The notes under the pieces: model-generated
The model's input: the letters and a program-made list of their open reading frames with translations, nothing else
Database searches by the model: none
What the model was told of the DNA's origin: nothing
NCBI GenBank assembly: GCA_021786555.1
Contig: JAJYNB010000297.1
Span: 1-6,300 of the forward strand
Direction: 5' to 3'
Source of the DNA: Bacillota bacterium
GTDB lineage: Bacteria > Bacillota > Desulfitobacteriia > Desulfitobacteriales > JAJXUE01
Length of the DNA stretch: 6,300 bases
Shown here: positions 1-6,295 of the stretch, in pieces
Position numbering within the stretch: position 1 is the first letter of the stretch
How the letters are laid out: every line of letters starts with the position of its first letter
Made by a program: the position numbers and the translations under genes

Positions 1-1009
1 CCCGGGCCCAGTGAACGCTGGTAAATCCCCCATACCCCAGTCCAAAAATGACCCCCATGACCAGAATGACCTGGAAGGAGGGCCGGAACAAAAGGGCAAA
101 AGCCATGGTCGCCATAAACAGGGCGGAAAAAGAGGCGACCTTCTTCCTGCCGATCTTGTCGGATAAGACGCCGGCAACGACCGAAATCAGCGTGGCGCCG
201 ACGAGGACCACAGCACTGACCAGGGTGGTGTCCTGGGCAGGGTGAGTCGAGCCCATGATGTCTTCCAAATAGTACTGCTGGAAATTGAACAGGGTATAAA
301 AACCGATCATGATAAAGAAAGAAGCAACCAGCAGCCAGATAAAGTCAGGGTGTTTTTTCGGGCTGACATAAAAAGTCTTCAGGAAAGTTGTCAGGTTGAA
401 CTTCTCCTGGTTGAAGTGCGGCTTCTCCTTGATCCCGAAGGCAGTGACAGCCATTGTTGCCAGAATAACAACCCCGATCAGTACGTTGATCAGTCCGTAG
501 CGGTGCTGGTCGGCCAGGCTTCCTGACAAGACCACGGCGCTGATGGTGCCCAGGAAGGTCATAATGCCCAAAAAACTGGCCGCAATTCCCCTCTCTGTTT
601 CTGCCACGGTATCAGGTATCAGACCCTGGTACCCCGCGGCGCTGATGTTGACAAAAAGCTGCAGCAGCAAGAAACCTCCGGAAAAGACAATTATGTTGTG
701 GGTTGTACCCATGATGTAAAGAGGAAGCATGGTCAATAAGGCGCCAAGGACCATCATGGGCCTTCGCCTGCCGAAGGGAAGAGTGCTTCTATCGCTCAAA
801 GCGCCAAACACCGGCTGCGAAATCATGGCCACCAAGGCACCGACCGCAATCACGCTGCCCAAAACAGCCGACTTGGAATTGTTGCCGACAATGAATTGAA
901 CCTGAGACGGAATGACGATGGCCAGCATCGCCCCCCAGAGAAAATTGATGGCAAACCAGTAGGCGGAAAGTTTGAAGAAGAAAAAGAAAGAAGGTTTTTT
1001 CACTGCCAT
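1..1009 (-). CDS. MFS transporter, GPH/SLC45-like sugar carrier (C-terminus off the left edge)
   Basis: This gene runs off the left edge; 336 codons are visible with no stop. The translation is strongly hydrophobic and has the major facilitator hallmark loop twice: GALSDRSTLPFGRRRP at residues 69-84 (between helices 2 and 3) and GVLSDKIGRKK at 280-290 (between helices 8 and 9). The first copy, with SDR...GRRRP, is of the kind seen in glycoside-pentoside-hexuronide and SLC45/sucrose carriers, so a sugar or glycoside taken up with a cation is the likely cargo; this is inferred. The family is usually 400-450 residues, so about the last quarter is missing. Start choice is uncertain: the ATG at 1009 directly abuts its GGGGG, while a GTG two codons later (1003) sits 6 bases from it. 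It follows the peptidase gene by 87 bp in the same direction. The exact substrate cannot be read from sequence. Confidence 0.88.
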   Translation of the reverse strand, partial: MAVKKPSFFFFFKLSAYWFAINFLWGAMLAIVIPSQVQFIVGNNSKSAVLGSVIAVGALVAMISQPVFGALSDRSTLPFGRRRPMMVLGALLTMLPLYIMGTTHNIIVFSGGFLLLQLFVNISAAGYQGLIPDTVAETERGIAASFLGIMTFLGTISAVVLSGSLADQHRYGLINVLIGVVILATMAVTAFGIKEKPHFNQEKFNLTTFLKTFYVSPKKHPDFIWLLVASFFIMIGFYTLFNFQQYYLEDIMGSTHPAQDTTLVSAVVLVGATLISVVAGVLSDKIGRKKVASFSALFMATMAFALLFRPSFQVILVMGVIFGLGYGGFTSVHWAR

Positions 1010-1061
1010 CCCCCTAAATTCAGCCCTTAACGGGCGTTTTTACAGAGTTTCCCTACCAAGT

Positions 1062-1084
1062 CAGGCACAACTCCTTTGTGCCTG
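1062..1084. repeat. Perfect 9-bp inverted repeat between peptidase and MFS genes
   Basis: CAGGCACAA and TTGTGCCTG flank a 5-base loop. In the minus-strand transcript the loop is AGGAG, so a Shine-Dalgarno-like AAAGGAG is held in the hairpin. No run of U follows on either strand, so it is not a standard intrinsic terminator. It lies 12 bases after the peptidase stop and about 50 bases before the MFS start. It could stabilise or separate the two messages, or bind a regulator; no role can be assigned from sequence. Confidence 0.6.
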
Positions 1085-1096
1085 CAAAAGATGCCC

Positions 1097-2290
1097 TTAC
1101 TGTGCACGGCCAGCAGTCCGGGCGGCCTGGCGCACGTCGCCCAGGTACCGCCAGAGAACTTCTTCTTCCTGGTCGATGAGGCCTTGCTCCACATTGGCCA
1201 GGACATCGCTGTGCCAGTGGTAGTGCGGGATCTTCCCCTGGTCGTTCATGGCGACAAAGGTGATCGCGGGAAAGCCATTGGTGCTGGCGATAAGTCCATC
1301 TGTGGGGAGCAGCAGGTTTTTCAAGGGGGTTAGAAATCCCGGTCCCTCCCGTTCTGCCCGCCTGGCGGCCAGGGCCCGGAGGCCGGGGTCGTAGGGCAGG
1401 TACTTCAACATACCCTCGCCCAGCAGGTAGTGCAGGCGGCCGGCGCCGATGTTGTCGAGGTTGATCACGCGGGTGTCGCTGCGGGACAAGGTCTTGCCAC
1501 CGGTACGGAAGAAGTGCTTGGCGCCGCGCTCGCCTACCTCCTCGCTGCCTGTGAAGACGAAGACCACATCACCGGCTCCGGCCTCACCGGATTCGGCCAG
1601 CCGCCGCGCCAGGGCCAGGGCCACCGCCGTGCCCGAGCCGTTGTCGTTGGCGCCGTTGACGTAACGGCCGGTGAAGCGTGACAGGGTGAGAAAGGCGGCA
1701 ACGGCCAGCAGAATCAGGCTGGCCGCCACCAGTGCCAGGCCGTTCCAATTCGCCGGCCAGATGGCGCGGATGACCAGGGTCAGGGGAACCAGAGCCAGGG
1801 CCAGGTAGGCCAGGCTGAACAGGGGTGTGATGAAGGACGCGAAGCGGGGGTGGAAGAGCAGGCTGCCCTTTTGCGTGTCATAGTGGGCCATGACCACGAC
1901 CCGGGGCAAAGTGCCGTCAGCGCTGTGCCGGGCCACGACATTGCGGGACGGGTACCGCCGTAGGAGCAGATCAAAGTCCCAGGAGCGGCCCATCATCTCC
2001 CCGATCATAGGCAGCGCTATCAGGACTGCGGCCAAAGCGCCCACCCAGGGGAGAGCCAGGCCCAGGGATGCAGCGGCCACCACACCGACGAAAACCAGGG
2101 GCGGGCCGGCGTACAAAGTATCGCGGGGGGCGGCAAAGTTCTGCCGCTCCACCTGATAGTCCATCCCTGCCAACTGTTCGGCCAGCCAATCAGCGGCGGC
2201 AAGCTCAGCGTCACTGGCGGAGGCCCGGTGAGGCAGCTCTGTCAGTCCGGACAGGTATTTCCAGGCGTAGGAGACGGGGGTCCGGTTCAT
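1097..2290 (-). CDS. Membrane-anchored M28-family zinc peptidase
   Basis: The 397-residue product carries the ordered M28 (aminopeptidase Y/S, PA-less) metal-site motifs: MAHYDT (His136, Asp138), GANDNGSG (Asp216), TGSEEVGE (Glu250 as likely general base, Glu251 as ligand), NLDNIG (Asp279) and YHWHSD (His358). All expected co-catalytic zinc ligands are present, so an active exopeptidase is likely. Two hydrophobic stretches, about residues 62-98 and 153-205, each look like a pair of transmembrane helices. The second pair lies between the His136 and Asp216 ligands, which in soluble relatives are only about a dozen residues apart. There is no classical signal peptide. The ATG at 2290 is preferred because AAGGAGG sits 7 bases upstream; an in-frame GTG at 2332 with a GGAGGGGG upstream would add 14 low-complexity residues. 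Substrate is unknown. Sampled 60-base stretches are 63-75% GC against roughly 42-58% in the genes on both sides, which hints at separate acquisition. Confidence 0.9.
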   Translation of the reverse strand: MNRTPVSYAWKYLSGLTELPHRASASDAELAAADWLAEQLAGMDYQVERQNFAAPRDTLYAGPPLVFVGVVAAASLGLALPWVGALAAVLIALPMIGEMMGRSWDFDLLLRRYPSRNVVARHSADGTLPRVVVMAHYDTQKGSLLFHPRFASFITPLFSLAYLALALVPLTLVIRAIWPANWNGLALVAASLILLAVAAFLTLSRFTGRYVNGANDNGSGTAVALALARRLAESGEAGAGDVVFVFTGSEEVGERGAKHFFRTGGKTLSRSDTRVINLDNIGAGRLHYLLGEGMLKYLPYDPGLRALAARRAEREGPGFLTPLKNLLLPTDGLIASTNGFPAITFVAMNDQGKIPHYHWHSDVLANVEQGLIDQEEEVLWRYLGDVRQAARTAGRAQ

Positions 2291-2297
2291 ATCGTCT

Positions 2298-2304
2298 CCT
2301 CCTT
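2298..2304 (-). promoter_or_regulatory. Strong ribosome binding site for the M28 peptidase
   Basis: On the minus strand the sequence is AAGGAGG, followed by 7 bases and then ATG at 2290. This near-perfect match to the anti-Shine-Dalgarno complement decides the start in favour of 2290 over the in-frame GTG at 2332. Confidence 0.8.
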
Positions 2305-2393
2305 GCGGGTTGCCACTACCATCTCTATTCACCGCCGATCCCCCTCCAACTTCTTTCCTTAAACCTTTGTAAGTCAGACGTAACCCCTTGTTT

Positions 2394-2412
2394 GCCGGTC
2401 TTGCGGCCGGTC
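2394..2412. repeat. Short direct repeat after the glycosidase stop
   Basis: Two copies of the 7-mer GCCGGTC are separated by TTGCG, starting 2 bases downstream of the glycoside hydrolase stop codon. They lie in the 124-bp spacer before the peptidase gene. No terminator hairpin with a T run is visible in that spacer, so the hydrolase and peptidase could be co-transcribed. The repeat may be chance. Confidence 0.35.
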
Positions 2413-2414
2413 GG

Positions 2415-4205
2415 TTAAGTCCTTTCTTTGATCAACGCCCAGTATAGTGCGAAAGCCAGGTAGCCGGCGCCCGTGGCAAAGCCAACCCCTGTCCTGGCTT
2501 CACCCGAATTCCTGTCAAAGCTTTCCGCCAGAAGGCCGTGGTCCATACCGGCTTTTTTTAGCCATTCCAGGGCCTGTTCCCTCATCAGGGGGTTTAAGAT
2601 GCTGCCGCACAACCCCAGTCCTGAAGGTGTATTGGGGTGGTGGTCACAGGCCAGTTCCCTGATCTCGGCATTGGCAAAGTAATAAGGATAGTTTGCCGAA
2701 TAATAGTAATCCACAGTGTGCTTGAATACCGGATCCTCTTCCCCGACAAACCCGTAAAAGCACAGCAGGCCCAGATTGCCGGGTGGATCATTGTACAACC
2801 GGTAATTTTCCTGCCCGTCGCCGGCCCAGACGAACATTTTTTTCCCTTGTACTTCATGAGTGAGGTATTTATGGATTCCCTGCTCGATACCTTCGGCCCT
2901 TCCCTGCAAAAACTCAACCTTAGCTGTTTCCCCGTAGCGGGAAAAGACCTGCATTAAATTCTTAAGCCCTCGCCAAAGAATGACATTATCGATGGTCACC
3001 AGCGGATATTCCGCCGGGTCATCGGAAGGGAGCAAAAATGTGCGGTACAGCCCTGTTGCCGGATCGTATTCCTGCTCGATGCGCTCAAGGACCTTTTCCA
3101 GTTCCGGCAGGAGCGATGGAGGGACGGGGTCGTCCGCCCATTCAGCCAAGAGGATGAAGTAACTGGCCGCTTCATCCAGCTCGAACCCCGGGTACAAAAC
3201 AGTGCCGTCAATATAATGGGCATGGTCGCCGGCGTTCTTGGCGTGCAGCATGATCATTTCCTCCGCCAGCTTGCGGTGCAGCCTCGGGTCCACCAGCTTG
3301 ATGGCGGGAAATGACCACAAAAAGCTGTCCCTCTCCCAAAAGGCCCCGGAAACGTAGTAGCGCGGGCTGCGCGAGGTCAAAGCCAGGTACCTGTCGCTCT
3401 CCATGTCTTTGGCTACGGCAAAGAAATAATTGAAAAACAGGTTTTCATTGAGAATCCTTTCCATCAGTGGGTCTGCGGTGTAGGAAATGGTTTTTTGCGT
3501 TAACCAGGCTGCAAACTCAGTGTGGATGCGTTGACAGCCCTTGCGCCTCAGATGGATCAGGGTCGTGGAAGCTCCGTCAGGATCTGAATTAATGCTCACG
3601 TAAAAACAGTTTCTGTTCTTACAAGGTATGGTTAGATTAAGCAGCCGGCTTTTCCCGTTATAGCTGAAAGCGAAATCCGCCTCACCCCCAAAAGCCAGGG
3701 CAAAAGAAACCTGGGGAGAGACAATATCAACAACAGGGTTGCCCAGCCATTTGTCCGTCTTAACCGTCATCTCCGCCGCCACAGGATGGGAGTTAAAGCG
3801 CAGGAGGTTGACATGTTCGATGTTGCACGCCAGCCTAATATCTACAGCTGCAGAACTTGCAAACTCGTAGACGAACCCTTTCTCCTGCAAGTCGGCATAG
3901 ATTCTCCCCGTCACGGTGGTGCCGTCTTCCAGGGAAAAAGACAGGCGGGGCAAATAATAATGCTCTTTAACCGTCTCTGTTTGTGTTATTGCCAGCTGTT
4001 TTCCATCCCTGTAGAAGAAAGGCTGCAGCAGGTTTTTCTGTCCCTCCAGTTCCACCAAAGCTTTGTTGGCCATGGAGACCATGTTTACGTTTTTGATAGA
4101 ACCATCCCGGCAATCAATAACCGGTATGCCGATATAGTGGTTTCCCGCGTACAAAACCTTTTCGTTCTTTTCCAGTTCCTTAGGCCGCGTTATAATCTTG
4201 TTCAT
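2415..4205 (-). CDS. Predicted (alpha/alpha)6-barrel glycoside hydrolase, family unassigned
   Basis: The 596-residue product has a beta-rich N-terminal part (about 1-235) and an alpha-helical C-terminal part (about 240-596), the usual layout of six-hairpin glycosidases such as GH15, GH63, GH125 and debranching enzymes. Signature-like segments are YYVSGAFWERDSFLWS (283-298, comparable to the RDS/RDA motif of these clans), ELDEAASYFILLAEW (342-356), TIDNVILWRGL (404-414) and SFDRNSGEARTG (562-573) followed by a glycine-rich helix GFATGAGYLAFAL. Acid residues in the RDS and the later DN and GE segments are candidate catalytic groups, but I cannot fix them. There is no signal peptide, so it should act in the cytoplasm. 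The ATG at 4205 has GGGGG 7 bases upstream and is preferred to a TTG 8 codons earlier. With the sugar-type MFS gene downstream, hydrolysis of an imported glycoside is a plausible role. Enzyme class is moderately sure, substrate not known. Confidence 0.65.
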   Translation of the reverse strand: MNKIITRPKELEKNEKVLYAGNHYIGIPVIDCRDGSIKNVNMVSMANKALVELEGQKNLLQPFFYRDGKQLAITQTETVKEHYYLPRLSFSLEDGTTVTGRIYADLQEKGFVYEFASSAAVDIRLACNIEHVNLLRFNSHPVAAEMTVKTDKWLGNPVVDIVSPQVSFALAFGGEADFAFSYNGKSRLLNLTIPCKNRNCFYVSINSDPDGASTTLIHLRRKGCQRIHTEFAAWLTQKTISYTADPLMERILNENLFFNYFFAVAKDMESDRYLALTSRSPRYYVSGAFWERDSFLWSFPAIKLVDPRLHRKLAEEMIMLHAKNAGDHAHYIDGTVLYPGFELDEAASYFILLAEWADDPVPPSLLPELEKVLERIEQEYDPATGLYRTFLLPSDDPAEYPLVTIDNVILWRGLKNLMQVFSRYGETAKVEFLQGRAEGIEQGIHKYLTHEVQGKKMFVWAGDGQENYRLYNDPPGNLGLLCFYGFVGEEDPVFKHTVDYYYSANYPYYFANAEIRELACDHHPNTPSGLGLCGSILNPLMREQALEWLKKAGMDHGLLAESFDRNSGEARTGVGFATGAGYLAFALYWALIKERT

Positions 4206-4518
4206 GTCTATCCCCCGGTATTGCTGCAATTTAGTTAAAATGTTCTTTGTTTCGACTTAATTACCTGCTTCTAACGGGATTGTCTTAGTTTAAATACTTA
4301 ATGGATATTGATATAGATTGGATCTGTCATCCCGTCCATAGAATAGCCTGTCAGATCTGGAAGCAGCAATACCCTCCTTACAATCTCTAAGCCGCTTAGC
4401 TATACATGATAAAAATATTGGCCCGAGTGTTTTACCCACTATAGGCCAGATGTCTGTAAAGCAAAGCGCCGTGAACAATTCAGGTTGTAACAGTAATGGA
4501 ATAAGATTGGAAGAGAAT
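4206..4518. other. 313-bp intergenic spacer between permease and glycosidase genes
   Basis: The stretch is more AT-rich than the flanking genes and holds no recognisable gene. A 79-codon minus-strand frame (4529-4290) crosses it but starts inside the permease gene and has no recognisable domain. A strong Shine-Dalgarno-like TAAGGAGGG lies at 4380-4372 (minus) with no ATG at the right distance; only a CTG follows at 6 bases, opening a 22-codon frame that ends at TAA. A perfect small palindrome lies at 4387-4399. No clear hairpin with a T run follows the permease stop. A promoter for the hydrolase group should lie here, but I see no convincing -35/-10 pair; ATGACA, 17 bases, TATCCA around 4328-4300 is only a weak candidate. 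Confidence 0.6.
4387..4399. repeat. 13-bp palindrome, possible operator
   Basis: CTAAGC and GCTTAG are exact inverted copies around a single central base. The site lies in the spacer about 180 bases upstream of the glycoside hydrolase start. Its size suits a dimeric repressor site, but no regulator gene is in the window and only one copy is seen, so the role is a guess. Confidence 0.3.
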
Positions 4519-5805
4519 TTACCTCGCAAGCCTGGGCGCTATAAAAACGCTGTAGGCAAGGGCCAGGATCAGCCCGCCCGCCAGCAGGACCACTACCGCA
4601 GGCGGTGTTGGCGGCAGCAGCATCAGCACAGTCAGGGAACCGAAAACCAGCGCGGTAAACCCAGGCGCCAGGATTTTTTTCCAGCCGCGCAGTTTCAGGA
4701 CGGCTAGAGATACAAGGGTATAGATTATGCACTCTATGGAAGCAGCCAGGAAGATCGGGGTCTTAAAGCTCCCTGTCCCGATGACGAAAATGGTGAGCAG
4801 GACCTGCAACAAGAAAATAAACACCAGAGAGGACCAGGGGGTAAAGAAGCGCAGGTGGATTTTTGCCAGGAAACTCGGCAGCACTCCTTCCCGTGCCATA
4901 GCGTACATCAGGCGGGACGTGCCCATGATTCCTGCGTTAAAGGCGGTGAAGGTGGCAATGACACTGATCACTCCCATGATCAGAATTCCCGCCTTGCCCG
5001 CCAACAGCCGGGCAAATTCCATATGCGGCGTGGTGGAATTGAGCAGGGAAGCAGTATCCACATGTTTGACCATGGCTGTGCCAAACAGGGAATAGGCGAT
5101 GCCCAGGGTGAGAATGGCTATAGTCATGGCTTTGCCCAGGGAATTTACGTCTTCCGCTTCTTCCGCCAGAGGTGTGATCCACTCAAACCCGACAAACAGG
5201 TAGATGGCGTAGGCCACCGCCTGGGTAAACATCAGCCCGTCAACCTGAGCCGGCCGGGTAACAGCATGGGACGACGGTTGCAAAAGGGCATAAACCGACA
5301 AGCTCACCAGCAAGACCAGCAAAGTAAAGGTCAGCAATTCCTGGACTTTCCCCGCCACGCTGACACCAACCAGATTTATGCTCAAAAAAGCCAGGAGTAC
5401 AAGGAAAATCCAGACTTCCAGAGGAAGGGATGCAAGGAGAGTCAGGTTAAAGGTCGCAAAGATGATGCGGAGAACGCTGGCAAAAACGTATGCCTCCGCT
5501 GCTCCGGCGGCTACTGCCAGGATGATGTACATCAGGGAGACCGTATTGCTGGACTTTTCGCCGAAGGCATTTCTTACATACACCTGTACCCCCCCGGCAT
5601 TAGGAAACCTTCGCGCCAGCTCTGAAAAGTTGCGGGCGGCCAGGATGCAGACCAAGGCGGCAAGCAGGATAGCCGCCCATATATACCTGTCACCTGCTGT
5701 GTGCCCCACCTGGACCACGGCGGCATACACGCTGGACGCCAGCCCCAAGCCGATACTGGTGGCTGCCAGCGTTCTTAATCTTAACACCCTCCGTAGAGTA
5801 GACAT
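4519..5805 (-). CDS. APC-superfamily amino-acid permease
   Basis: The 428-residue product is almost wholly hydrophobic with about 12 predicted membrane helices, the usual topology and length for bacterial amino acid-polyamine-organocation carriers. Typical segments are the N-terminal TSIGLGLASSVYAAV (16-30, the broken first helix with small residues), ELARRFPNAGGVQVYVRNAFG (62-82, the conserved loop after helix 2 with PNAGG), GFEWITPLAEEAEDV (206-220, helix 6 and its acidic loop) and NAGIMGTSRLMYAMAREGVLP (290-310, helix 8 and the loop after it). It should import or exchange an amino acid or amine across the cytoplasmic membrane; the substrate is not deducible. The ATG lies 4 bases after the stop of the SCP2-like gene, with GGAG 8 bases upstream inside that gene, so the two are almost surely one operon with translational coupling. 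No terminator is seen after the stop. Confidence 0.92.
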   Translation of the reverse strand: MSTLRRVLRLRTLAATSIGLGLASSVYAAVVQVGHTAGDRYIWAAILLAALVCILAARNFSELARRFPNAGGVQVYVRNAFGEKSSNTVSLMYIILAVAAGAAEAYVFASVLRIIFATFNLTLLASLPLEVWIFLVLLAFLSINLVGVSVAGKVQELLTFTLLVLLVSLSVYALLQPSSHAVTRPAQVDGLMFTQAVAYAIYLFVGFEWITPLAEEAEDVNSLGKAMTIAILTLGIAYSLFGTAMVKHVDTASLLNSTTPHMEFARLLAGKAGILIMGVISVIATFTAFNAGIMGTSRLMYAMAREGVLPSFLAKIHLRFFTPWSSLVFIFLLQVLLTIFVIGTGSFKTPIFLAASIECIIYTLVSLAVLKLRGWKKILAPGFTALVFGSLTVLMLLPPTPPAVVVLLAGGLILALAYSVFIAPRLAR

Positions 5806-5809
5806 TCTA

Positions 5810-6163
5810 TCAGCTCCATAAATATTGAATTATGGCGTCCACCTTCATTTCATCCTTGGGGGAACCGATGAACTTGACATTACCCTTGGCGTACTCTTTG
5901 GCCGGGTTCAGTTTTCCGGTGAAGATGCCGACGATGACGTCGGCGGGCGCGATGATGCTGACGTCCTTCTTGCCGCTTTCACCCGGAATCAGTTCCTTGA
6001 TCGCATCGTCCTGCACCACAACGGTGCTGGCAAGTTCGAGGTCGGTCACCGAGATGAAGATATGCCTGTCCCAGTCTCTGACCATTTTTTTGACCAGTTT
6101 GTTGGAATTGAAACGCTGGACAAATTGTTCCAGGGCCATGAACAAATCCTCTGCCGTAGCCAT
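5810..6163 (-). CDS. Stand-alone SCP2 (sterol carrier protein 2) domain protein
   Basis: The 117-residue product is a single SCP2-like fold with no signal peptide or membrane segment. The helical N-terminus is followed by strands (HIFISVTDLELASTVVVQD, 34-52), then the family-typical DVSIIAPADVIVGIFTGKLN segment (67-86) with the lipid-tunnel region and the AKGNVKFIGSPKDEMKVDAI tail (92-111). Family members bind hydrophobic ligands such as lipids or fatty acyl chains; in bacteria, single-domain versions are mostly of unknown role. The ATG at 6163 follows GGGGG by 10 bases, slightly long but the only good start. The last codons (TGG AGC TGA) contain the ribosome site of the downstream permease gene, so the pair is coupled. 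Upstream is a stem-loop-rich stretch. The domain call is firm; the ligand and any link to transport are not known. Confidence 0.87.
   Translation of the reverse strand: MATAEDLFMALEQFVQRFNSNKLVKKMVRDWDRHIFISVTDLELASTVVVQDDAIKELIPGESGKKDVSIIAPADVIVGIFTGKLNPAKEYAKGNVKFIGSPKDEMKVDAIIQYLWS
5814..5817 (-). promoter_or_regulatory. Permease ribosome binding site embedded in the SCP2 gene
   Basis: On the minus strand GGAG spans the final Trp and Ser codons of the SCP2-like gene and lies 8 bases from the permease ATG at 5805. Ribosomes finishing the first gene would therefore be placed to start the second, which supports coupled expression. Confidence 0.65.
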
Positions 6164-6186
6164 AAATGCACTGCCCCCTTTTTTTT

Positions 6187-6295
6187 ATCCTCGTCTAGGA
6201 TTCCCACTTCTATAAGTGGGAGTGGTTACGCCGTATTCTGCTTCGGTGGGGGTAGAGTCCCCCACCGAAGACCCGATGTTTAGCGGAAGCTAAAC
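6187..6295. other. Cluster of four perfect stem-loops; possible IS200/IS605-type end or structured RNA
   Basis: Four exact inverted repeats follow each other: ATCCT/AGGAT (6187-6201, loop 5), TCCCACTT/AAGTGGGA (6202-6221, loop CTAT), a 12-bp stem CTTCGGTGGGGG/CCCCCACCGAAG (6241-6270, loop 6) and GTTTAGC/GCTAAAC (6278-6295, loop GGAA). This is dense for 109 bases. The GATTCCCAC...GTGGGAG hairpin resembles the palindrome near the right end of IS200/IS605 elements, where the tnpB guide RNA (omega RNA) scaffold also lies. No transposase or TnpB gene is inside the window; it would have to be beyond the right edge, or this is a non-autonomous remnant. Other readings are a structured leader of the SCP2-permease mRNA. 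There is no hairpin followed directly by a T run on the minus strand, so a simple terminator is unlikely. Confidence 0.5.

Noticed and set aside
1021..1040. Plus-strand GCCC/GGGC stem followed by GTTTTT as an intrinsic terminator
   Set aside because: The stem is only about 4 bp and no plus-strand gene exists upstream to be terminated.
2394..2412. Possible terminator after the glycosidase gene
   Set aside because: Only a 4-bp GC stem can be drawn on the transcribed strand and no T run follows; a short direct repeat explains the pattern better.
2068..2418. 116-codon plus-strand open frame
   Set aside because: Arg- and Pro-rich translation opposite the GC-rich peptidase gene, as expected for a chance frame in high-GC DNA.
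3786..4238. 150-codon plus-strand open frame
   Set aside because: Antisense to the glycoside hydrolase N-terminal part, with no recognisable motif or ribosome site.
4855..5625. 256-codon plus-strand open frame
   Set aside because: It lies wholly antisense to the permease gene, its translation is rich in Gln, Gly, His and Lys with no domain, and there is no ribosome site; it is a shadow of the coding strand.
5825..6283. 152-codon plus-strand open frame
   Set aside because: Antisense to the SCP2 gene and running through the hairpin cluster; the opposite strand has a clear domain match.
6221..6295. Possible tRNA in the hairpin cluster
   Set aside because: The stems do not fit a cloverleaf: there is no GTTCRANNC T-loop, no 7-bp acceptor stem enclosing the others, and no clear anticodon arm.
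6187..6295. Possible CRISPR repeats
   Set aside because: The inverted repeats differ from each other in sequence and there are no regularly spaced identical direct repeats.
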